Shown: positions 1 through 7,900 of the stretch, piece after piece | How positions within the stretch are numbered: position 1 is the first letter of the stretch | Layout: each line of letters opens with the position of its first letter | DNA from: Vanessa cardui | Lineage: Eukaryota; Arthropoda; Insecta; Lepidoptera; Nymphalidae | Assembly: GCF_905220365.1 (NCBI RefSeq) | Contig: NC_061130.1 | Span: 2,053,501-2,117,500, forward strand | Direction of reading: 5' to 3' | Length of the DNA: 64,000 bases | Notes under the pieces: model-generated | Databases searched by the model: none | The model's input: only the letters and a program-made list of their open reading frames with translations | Told to the model about the DNA's origin: nothing | Program-made: the position numbers and the translations under genes

Positions 1-434
1 TTGTATAGTATATTTTTTGTCTTCGTCACACTGTCAAAACTGCAACAAATATAAAAATATCTTGTATGATGGATTTGAATGGTCTAATCAAGGAAGGAAT
101 ACTAACGTTATATTTATTTATCACAAAGTTTTAATCCGTAATAAAATAAAGAACATTATTGTAAAACGTCTTATGTACAGACAATTTCATAAATAGTAAA
201 TTAAAATGCATAAATAATACTCGAGGCAGCTTTACCGACAATACATACGACATATATTTGGTTAATCATTTCTCAGAACATAATCCCTTTTTACTCATAA
301 TAAGTCTGAAAAAGTAAAGGATAATGGGATAATCATTTCTAAATAAAAGATCAGTTCACAAACGATGGCGCACCTTCACATTAAATTATCGGCGTGAATT
401 AACATAAGAGACGGTCGCTCTTACTGTGTCAGTG
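1..434. other. AT-rich stretch, nothing recognised
   Basis: No long reading frame and no similarity to the repeat families seen elsewhere in the window. Confidence 0.5.
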
Positions 435-725
435 TTTTTTTTTATGGTATAGGTTGGAGTACGATCATATGGGCCACCTTATGGTAAGTGGTCACTATCA
501 CCCATAGACAATGACGCTGTAAGAAATATTAACTATTCCTTACATCGTCAATGCGCCACCAACCTTGGGAACTAAGATGTTATGTCCCTTGTGCCTGTAG
601 TTACACTGGCTCACTCACCCTTCAAACCGTAACACAACAATATTGAGTACTGTTATTTGGCGGTAGAATAACTGATGAGTGGGTGGTACCTACCCAAACG
701 GGCTTGCTCAAAGCCCTACCACCAG
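435..725 (-). mobile_element. SINE-A copy, near full length
   Basis: Begins with a T run followed by ATGGTATAGG and ends in CCCTACCACCA, the antisense layout of the ~290-bp SINE-A family that recurs more than fifteen times here. The sense strand starts TTGGTGGTAGGGCTTTGTGC and ends in an A run, so it looks like a short retroposon. No Pol III boxes are obvious. Family recognised by within-window similarity. Confidence 0.85.
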
Positions 726-774
726 TGTGCATAAAATGACTAAAGTGAAAATAAAGGCGGCAAAAATAGTACAA

Positions 775-971
775 TCTATATTAATATTATAAATGTGAAA
801 ATAGCTCCGTCTGTTTGTAGCTCTTTCACGACCATGCCGTTGTACCATATTGTACCATGATGAAATTTGGTATGACGCAAACTTGAACTGCAAGAAAGGA
901 CATAGGCTACTTTTTGCCTATAACATGACAATCAATACCCTAAAATGCGAGAGAAGTGAGCGACTATTAGT
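775..971 (+). mobile_element. Family I (Helitron-like) copy
   Basis: Shares with the 37282 copy the segment ATTATAAATGTGAAA, a CTGTTTGT/CTCTTTCACGA block, AAATTTGGTATGA and AACTTGAACT, ending GCGACTATTAGT where better copies have GCGACTAGT. Non-autonomous and non-coding. Helitron assignment is an inference from the 5'-TC and 3'-CTAGT ends of sister copies. Confidence 0.7.
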
Positions 972-1454
972 TTATCATAAATATTTATTGACATCACCGA
1001 CAATTTAGCGTAGAGGTTTGAGTGAATATATAATAATATAGATCTGCTATACTTAACATAAATATGATAACCCGTTTACAAAACATGTAAACGAGACCAA
1101 TAAGAAAAAAAAACAAAACTGGAAGTCGTGCAATTCAAATTCCTCTCCCCATTTAAAGGAAAGAAGATTGAAAAAAGTAATTCACTATTACCGATTCAAG
1201 GGGGACGTTGAAAGGAACTCAAAGGAACGAATTTTTTAATAAAAAGTAGCACGAATAATAATTATTTTCCGTGGCTTAGACATTGGCTGAGACAAAGCGA
1301 AAAGGGGTTTATTTAAAACGGTAAACAAATAATCAATAAATCAACGGTGAAGCTCCATCAGAGCATTGTTCTATTTTCATTGCGCGGTTAAATCGCCGCA
1401 AAGATTATGGATATATTGATCTTATATGCATAACTTGTTGTTGTATGTTGCTGA
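972..1454. other. Unique AT-rich stretch
   Basis: Contains short A runs near 1105 and a mildly GC-rich patch near 1340-1400. No gene or repeat recognised. Confidence 0.5.
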
Positions 1455-1578
1455 CCTCGGATTTGCTCGTATTTTAGAGGTTGTTAGTCAGGTGTTAGAC
1501 GTAAAAAATATCGTCATAGCAAAATTCATCAAATTTGGTTTGGTTCGCTTGGGACGTGAAAGCATAATCCACTGCGCT
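1455..1578 (-). mobile_element. Degraded family I copy
   Basis: Reads GCTCGTATTTTAGAGGTTG, then a TTAGAC-AAAAAA block and CAAATTTGGTTTGGTTCGC, matching in order the antisense of family I at 46906 and 54199. The open frame 1426-1629 across it is a by-product of this repeat. Confidence 0.55.
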
Positions 1579-1617
1579 TCTACAATTCTGATTGGTGGAT
1601 TCAGATGTGGCACTTTT

Positions 1618-1780
1618 GTTGAAATTTGACACAAGCAGGATTTCTCACGATGTTTCCCTTCAGCGCCGAGCAGGAGATGGAATTATAAACACAAAGTAAG
1701 CACATGAAAATTCAGTGGTGCTTGACTAGGTTTGAACCTGCAATCATCGGTTATGATACTAGGCCATCTCGACTTATACG
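1618..1780 (-). mobile_element. SINE-B copy, tRNA half only
   Basis: Antisense SINE-B: CTCACGATGTTTCCCTTCA, GAATTATAAACACAAA, GGTGCTTG, a B-box-like TTTGAACCTGCAATCATCGG and GGCCATCTCGAC. The 3' half of the SINE is missing. Confidence 0.8.
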
Positions 1781-1994
1781 CCAATATAGTTTGACCGATA
1801 TATTTTACACGAAGATACACAGCACATGTCGTTTAGAATAATGACCGCAAAACAAATTGAAGAGGCATCGTAGCTGATGTTCGGTATAAAATATATTTTG
1901 TTAGTTCTTAATTCAAATCTTAATATACATATATGTTTAGACATTTAATCACTTTTCATGTTTTTCATTTCACCCACTCAACACTTCATCAGTT

Positions 1995-2147
1995 ATGGCG
2001 ATAGATTCCTCGGAGGCCTCTCGAGAAAAGCCGTCATCTAAATTCAGTCAACGAGGCCGAGGTGTCAACCTCCATACCTTCAATTTGAGAGCTCTTCTAA
2101 ATTACAAAGGTCCTCACATAAATTGTTCCAATATTCCACGACGCTAG
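1995..2147 (+). CDS. Short open frame, unrecognised (50 codons)
   Basis: An ATG at 1995 opens 50 codons ending in TAG at 2145. The frame is open upstream to about 1941. The peptide is mixed and hydrophilic, rich in Ser and Arg near its N-terminus (MAIDSSEASREKPSSK...), with a GRG triplet. Base composition is more GC-rich than the flanks (GAGGCCGAGG and similar), which is why it stands out. No domain, signal peptide or membrane segment is visible, and no similarity to the window's repeat families was noticed. It could be a first exon, a relic of an unrecognised transposon, or chance. No function is proposed. Confidence 0.2.
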   Translation: MAIDSSEASREKPSSKFSQRGRGVNLHTFNLRALLNYKGPHINCSNIPRR

Positions 2148-2421
2148 CGGCATATTAAGCTTAAGTAAGGCGTACTTCACACCGATGTGATATTTACATA
2201 AAAATAAGTCTATGGAGCAACAAAAGAAAAAAACGTTTAAAAGAAAATTGAATTTGAATGATTTATTCAGGTTTACAGATACAAAATAGGATGCTAAAAT
2301 ATTAAAAAAACAATTATGTAACAGATTCAACATAAAATAACGATTACAGGTGTACATTTGTATGATTACTATATCTCTCTGTAGTAGTTTTAAAATTTTA
2401 TTCCTAACCTATATTATTATT
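2148..2421. other. AT-rich stretch, nothing recognised
   Basis: Runs between the short frame at 1995 and the RTE tail; A-rich near 2220-2240. No repeat or gene identified. Confidence 0.4.
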
Positions 2422-2600
2422 CGTCACGGCAAACGTAGTGTAGGACGTCCTCAAGCACGGTGGAGTGACGATATACGCATGGCGGCAGGCAGGAGCTGGA
2501 TGCGAGTAGCCGGAGAAAGATAACAGTGGCGTGCACTTGGAGAGGTCTATGTCCAGCAGTGGACAAAAACGGGCTGGTGATGATGATGATGATGATGATA
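2422..2600 (+). mobile_element. RTE-type LINE, 3' terminal fragment
   Basis: One frame reads VGRPQARWSDDI, GRSWMRVAGER, then a TAA stop, then QWRALGEVYVQQWTKTGW and stop. This is the conserved C-terminal end of RTE-clade LINE ORFs known in Lepidoptera. It is followed directly by a (TGA)n run at 2578-2600, the short microsatellite tail usual for RTE. Strongly 5'-truncated, with one premature stop (2521-2523), so a dead insertion. Confidence 0.8.
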
Positions 2601-3012
2601 TTATTAGTATTAAGTGATGTGTACTGAAGTGTATCACTATCTATATCATCACATACAAATTTGAATGCATAAATAAAAATGATTACACGACAGTGTAACA
2701 GCATCCTTTAAGTCACGTAACGTCAAAGATGCGTCAACGTGGATCGATGAGGAATTCCAAGGCGTGCGTATTTTTCATTAACGGCGTGTTCTCACAAAGA
2801 GAAAGGAATCCGATATATTATTACGAGAATCTTTATGATCGCAAACAATTTATGATTTTCTCTCTCGGGACGAATTTTGTGTTGATATCCCATTGTTATG
2901 TCATTCATGATAATATTAAACGATCTTTTAGTAGGGATTGTTATATTTGATATTAAACCATCGAGAGGCAAGTTATTACATTCTATAATAAAAGTATTTT
3001 AATCAGACGTAA
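2601..3012. other. Unique stretch with an unrecognised open frame
   Basis: A 73-codon frame opens at ATG 2729 and ends at 2950 on the plus strand. Its product has no recognisable motif and the codon content is AT-driven. I do not call it a gene. Confidence 0.35.
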
Positions 3013-3066
3013 TGGCCAAGTAGTGCGAAAGGTGAACTTTAACTTAATGATTGCGAGTTCAAACCA
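3013..3066 (+). mobile_element. Degraded SINE-B head fragment
   Basis: TAATGGCCAAGTAGTGCGAA followed by AATGATTGCGAGTTCAAACC resembles the A-box/B-box head of SINE-B. Divergent and short. Confidence 0.35.
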
Positions 3067-3125
3067 AACAGGAATAAATTTTCATGGAAGTGACAGTTAA
3101 AAAAATATGGCCAATATAGTCGTAG

Positions 3126-3378
3126 TAGTAGTAATAACAACCTGAAAATTTTCCACTGTTGGGCTAAGTCCTTTGAGTAAATGGTTAGGATCTTATTCCA
3201 CCACGTTGCTCCAGGACGGGTTGGTGGAATGCACATGAAATTACACACATGCAACCTGCATGCCTCCTCACGATGTTTTCCTTCACCGCCGAGTAAGAGA
3301 TGAATTATAAACACAAACTTTGAACCTGCAATCATCGGTTTAGATGCACGCGTTCTAACCACTGGGCCATCTCAGCTC
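3126..3378 (-). mobile_element. SINE-B copy, near full length
   Basis: Antisense order of family blocks: AACAACCTGAAAATTTTCCA, TATTCCACCACG, GGTTGGTGGAATGCACATG, CCTCACGATGTTTTCCTTCA, AATTATAAACACAAA, a B box and CACTGGGCCATCTCAGCTC. The segment between B box and body is shortened. Confidence 0.9.
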
Positions 3379-3524
3379 ACACACTTCACATAACATTCAG
3401 CGAAAATAAATTCGTTCCAACTGAGTACCTATCCCATGACACATCCCTTTTCAACTTGAAAAATATTAAATCCATAATAATTCAACCCGAAGAAATCATA
3501 AAGTTCAATGAACTCTATGACTAG
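3378..3524 (+). CDS. Possible short coding segment or last exon, unrecognised
   Basis: Just downstream of a SINE-B the plus strand stays open for 48 codons to TAG at 3522. From 3402 it reads ENKFVPTEYLSHDTSLF and continues with LKNIKS and QPEEIIKFNELYD, a mixed, protein-like composition. It has no ATG, and TTCACATAACATTCAG just before 3401 resembles a splice acceptor, so a terminal exon is conceivable. An AATAAA lies near 3644. No family recognised. It may equally be an old transposon remnant or chance. Confidence 0.2.
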   Translation, partial: HTLHITFSENKFVPTEYLSHDTSLFNLKNIKSIIIQPEEIIKFNELYD

Positions 3525-4804
3525 GTTAAAGGCCTGTGCCATGATACTGCCAGGACACAAGTACGCTTCAATAGCGAGATGGGTATTTATATGGAACATT
3601 TTATTCAGTATAAGCTGATCAATCGTATTTTTTTAGTATCTCAAATAAAAGTTAAAATAATATTGACTTTGGTAGCGTTCCAAAAGTTTCACTACAAAAA
3701 TATATAAACTGTAATCCAATATAAATAGAAATAATATTAATGTCCACATCTATAACCTTTGTGAGATTTTGAAAAAATAAATATGAATTTACAAAGAAAA
3801 AAATATTCATTTAAGTTATAACAAAAAATATCAGCATATTTATCACTCCAATCAAGCAAAAAAATCCGCTGAAAGCAATTTACAACACATCGTTCACCGC
3901 TTGACGACCGTCTGCCTTTTTACGAAACAATTTTTTAAAAACTAAAAATGGAATATACATGTAGTGTATTTGTTAAAATTAAATCACATAGGAAATATAT
4001 GAATATTATTGGATGAGGTAAATCCAAAACAAGCCAAACTCGATACCGATAACGACCGTTCAGACAGATGGACAATACTGGGAGATATCAGTTACTACAG
4101 TGACCATGGTTCGAAAGGATATTTACAGAAATACATCGAAGTCAAAACGAATTACTCTTCAGAATACATCAGCTACAAGTTTAATAAAAAAAAATCCTTC
4201 TAAAATTTGTCGAACTATATCAGATATACTCCTACAAAATTGAGAAGTCTTTTTTTTTAAATATTTTCAGTAGCGCTCCGACTAACAATGGGTTATATTA
4301 AATATAATTACATAATAATATAAATCAGTTCATTAAAATAGTTCTACTCGAAAATACATAAAGGTATTAATGTCGTGGTGTCTATGTATGCGATAGTAGA
4401 AATATAAAAAGTTCAGTACAACACCATTACACCACCAACCTTGAGAGGAACAGCTGATCCTCATTTCTTGACTTAATCAAAAATATCTTATGCATAATAA
4501 ATATCTATAACCAGTTTTTGATAGTATAACAGTATTCAAATAAATTAGAACAGATTTTTTTATCTGTTAGTTTAGTTTGTCTCTCTCATGTGTATAGATC
4601 GTCATGTCACCCCAACTATAGATCACGGCTGACCAACTAACGATGGAGGCAGTGGTTTGTTTCCACACAAAGCCACGATTTATCGAGCTGTTCCGTAATT
4701 GATAGGATTTACCCCGTAACAGAATGTTCTACTTGTACCCAAAACGATCATTAAAACCCTTCAAGTGATTTGTTGAATTTTATTTTTGGATCGTCTGGTA
4801 TTAT
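3525..4804. other. Unique AT-rich stretch, 1.3 kb
   Basis: Holds an open frame at 4009-4203 (TTG start, 64 codons, with DNDRSDRWTILGDISYYSD) that I do not recognise and do not call. Otherwise AT-rich without repeats I can identify. Confidence 0.4.
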
Positions 4805-4991
4805 GGGCCGAGATGGCCGAGTGGTTAGAACAGGCATCTTAACCGATGATTTCAGGTTCAAACCCAGGCAAGCACCACTATATATATGTGCTTAATTTGT
4901 GTTTATAATTCATCGCATGCTCGGCGATGAAGGAAAACATCGTGAGGAAACCTGCATGAGTCTAGTCCCGCATTGGAACAGCGTGGTGGAA
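4805..4991 (+). mobile_element. SINE-B copy, 3'-shortened
   Basis: Clear tRNA-like head: GAGATGGCCGAGTGGTTAGA (A box) and TTCAGGTTCAAACCCAGGCA (B box), then the family body through GAGGAAACCTGCATG. An internal deletion joins GTCTAGTC to CCGCATTGGAACAGCG, and the tail is lost after GTGGTGGAAAAAAA. Confidence 0.9.
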
Positions 4992-5449
4992 AAAAAGCTC
5001 CGAACGAAATTACTTTATTATATATGCAATTTTCTCCAGGTACGTTCATACACTTGATTTTCTTTGAGTGATTTGTAATTTTATTGATATTTTTCTACTC
5101 AAACGAAAAAATATCAGCAGTCCTTGCATTAATTACCATTGAGAATTCGTTCGAATATTGAAGGCTTTAACATGTGTTTTTCTCCTGCGATTCTCGAAAC
5201 AATATGACATTGGAACCTACAAGAAAAGTGACTGTTAAAGTATGCATAAATTAATAAATAAAAACATTATTTATCTGAAGAGACACTAAGGGAAGTATTT
5301 TAATTAATTGCAATTAATTCATTAATTAAGTGCCAAAGTACAATTAGTTTTTTAAATGTGTTTAAATACAATGTATGTATAAATTGTATAACATTATTAT
5401 AAGATAAATTATACATACGACTTGAATTTTGTTGAAACTTGTCAGTTTA
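4992..5449. other. AT-rich stretch, nothing recognised
   Basis: Contains TTAATTAATTGCAATTAATT-type palindromic AT sequence near 5300-5330. No gene or repeat family seen. Confidence 0.4.
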
Positions 5450-5740
5450 CTTGGTGGTAGGGCTTTGTGCAAGCCCGTCTGGGTAGGTACCACCCACTCA
5501 TCAGTTATTCTACTGCCAAACAACAGTCCTCAGTATCGTTGTGTTCCGATTTGAAGGGTGAGTGAGCCAGTCTAACTACAAGCACAAGGGACATGGCATC
5601 TTAGTTCCCAAGGTTGGTGGCACATTGACGATGTAAGGAATTGTTATATTTCTTACAGCGTCATTGTCTATGGGCGATGGTGACCGCTTACCATTCGGTG
5701 GCCGATATGCTCGTCCGCCAAACTATATCATGAAAAAAAA
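5450..5740 (+). mobile_element. SINE-A copy, full length
   Basis: Sense copy from CTTGGTGGTAGGGCTTTGTG to TCCGCCAAACTATATCATG plus an A9 tail. One of the best-preserved copies, usable to define both ends of the family. Confidence 0.9.
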
Positions 5741-6421
5741 AGTTAAAATATATTCATTCACAAAGTAACTTTCCGCTAACCATAATTTTGGGATGGGCCC
5801 TCGTTTTACGTTCCACGTACTTTTCTTTACCCTTTGAAATAAAATCACTTTATATGCCTTTTATTTTTAAATTGTATTTATTACGTATAGCAAAAAATAA
5901 GCACTCAGCGACGCCAGTTCAATTTTCATCTACAGCCTCTCACTTCAGATTAACGTATAATGGCCTAATGGCTATCCCGAGATTGTATTCTATTCCATAG
6001 ACCTTTGTCAAATTAACTTTTTTTCTACAACCTTAAGAAGAGTAATGTCGTAAAGGACATAATTATGTCACCTTTCTTTGACCTTACATTTTCAACCCAT
6101 TTTAGGTTACCATTTATCTCAAATAAAATAAAACTGAAATGTTACTAACCACAGATAATTTACAAAAAGAAACACAATTATTTTTCGTATTATTAAATTT
6201 TTTTTTAAGTATATGTTGAAAGGTCTTAAGTAGCAAATGACGTAGCAATAGACTGCGCAAATCGTTCTAAAGGCAATTAAGTGATCGGGAAGAAAGATCA
6301 CTGTCAATGTTAATCACCATTCTGAAAAATATAGCAGATGTACCAAACAATGTGGACAGAACACTTGAAGGTGATTGTACTGGGATCAGGATGCACATTA
6401 CTGGTCGAAATATCATTTCTT
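5741..6421. other. Unique AT-rich stretch
   Basis: Open frames at 5788-6000 (+) and 6119-6307 (-) give low-complexity hydrophobic peptides without motifs. No gene or repeat recognised. Confidence 0.4.
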
Positions 6422-6460
6422 TTTTACAACATCACATATAATGTATGTGATGTTGTAAAA
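6422..6460. repeat. Perfect 17-bp hairpin at SINE-C 3' end
   Basis: 6422-6438 and 6444-6460 are exact inverted complements (TTTTACAACATCACATA and its complement) around a 5-nt loop. The right arm matches the TGATGTTGT end of SINE-C; the left arm is an inverted duplicate of it. Confidence 0.9.
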
Positions 6461-6666
6461 GTAGTCTCTGGTCGCAACGTAAGTAGCTAAAGCACTTGTT
6501 TTTTGAAAAATCAGAAGTAATGTCTGTCCCACAAACACCCAGACCCAAGACAACATAGAAAACTAATGAACTTTTTCTACATCAACTCGACCGGGAATCG
6601 AACCCGGGATCTCGGAGTGGCGTACCCATGAAAACCGGTGTACACACTACTCTACCACGGAGGTAC
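6461..6666 (-). mobile_element. SINE-C copy
   Basis: Antisense tRNA-derived SINE: head GACCGGGAATCGAACCCGGG (B box) and ACCGGTGTACACACTACTCT to ACCACGGAGGT (A-box side), body CCCAGACCCAAGACAACATA. The five other copies in the window share these blocks. Too diverged for a functional tRNA gene. Confidence 0.9.
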
Positions 6667-7180
6667 TTTATCCATTGTTGCTGAATATTTTGTCAACATA
6701 AGACTAAAGAAAACAGGAGTACAATATTTTCAAGGTCATTGCCCTCTAATCCATCGTTCGACAAAATACATTTCAAAACAATCAAAAGGTCAGGACGAAC
6801 TAAAGCCATAACGAGGTTAATATCCTGAACAACGATCGACTCTTGATTGGGAAGTTATCTTTTGGAAATGCGAGATGAATTATTCAGATGGTATTAAGCG
6901 TTGGAATTGTAACAGAACGTTCTGAATGATACTGATTACATTTACTTTGAGCGTACATTTTTATTTTATTTTTTTTAACGACTAAAACGCTTGAAATGTG
7001 AAATTGTTTTTTTTTTAATCAACAAAACTGGACAAACCTCCTTTCACGTGTAAAAAAATAGTTTGGAGCATATTTCACCAATTATTCATTGTTTTCTCCA
7101 AGCGTCAGTGAAGATAAGACAAAATATCATTCCATATACAAGAGTATTCATTTAAAAAATATCCTTAATTACTAATGACT
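6667..7180. other. Unique AT-rich stretch
   Basis: Poly-T patches at 6967-6977 and 7007-7016. No gene or recognised repeat. Confidence 0.4.
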
Positions 7181-7467
7181 CTTGGGGGTAGGTTTTTGTT
7201 CAAGGACGCCTGGGTAGGTACCACCCACTCATCAGATATTCTACCGTTCAACAACAGTACGCAGTTCCGTGTTCCGGTTTGAAGGGTGAGTGAGCCGGTG
7301 TAACTACAGGCACAAGGGACATAGCATCTAAGTTCCCAAGGTTGGTGGCGCATTGACAATGTAAGGAATAGTTAATATTTCTTACAGCGTTATTGTCTAT
7401 GGCTGATGGTGACCACTTACCATCAGGTGGCTCATGTGCTCGTCTATTCTAAAAAAAAATAAAAAAA
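7181..7467 (+). mobile_element. SINE-A copy, full length
   Basis: Sense copy with a diverged 5' end (CTTGGGGGTAGGTTTTTGTT) and an A-rich tail. The body matches other copies through CTTACCATCAGGTGGC. Confidence 0.9.
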
Positions 7468-7540
7468 TGAAAATTTTGTGTTGCTTGATCAATCAAACCT
7501 TTTAAGACAACATATTCTGTGTAGTAGGCCTTACGGCTCT

Positions 7541-7577
7541 TATTTTTTTTATTTTTATTTTATTTTATTTTATTTTA
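7541..7577 (-). repeat. (TAAAA)n tail of the LINE
   Basis: On the plus strand TTTTA units repeat at the low-coordinate boundary. On the element's own strand this is a 3' (TAAAA)n tail, as is usual for LINEs copied by target-primed reverse transcription. Confidence 0.8.
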
Positions 7578-7900
7578 GGGAAACAAACAATAAGATAAAC
7601 TTATGGGATAGGAATATACAAAATTACATATATCAGCTAAGTTTCCACTGGTAATTAGACACATATTATTAAAGTTAAAAAAAAGACTAACATACATAAA
7701 ATCAAACATTAAAAACGTATACTGACGAATTTCTTCGGCAGTTATGAATAAAATCTAACATAAATATAATGAAACGAAACAAAATTAAAATTAAAAAAAA
7801 AAAAAAAAAGTAACAAAACACATTAAACAAAATTGAAGGCATTAATGGCTACATCGGTTAGTTAAATTACAGGCAAAACATTTATACACGTGAGAACAAA

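Noticed and set aside
1426..1629. 67-codon plus frame as a gene
   Set aside because: Its middle matches antisense family I blocks, and it runs into a SINE-B body.
2404..2704. Minus-strand frames over 2404-2704
   Set aside because: Antisense of the RTE tail and its (TGA)n run.
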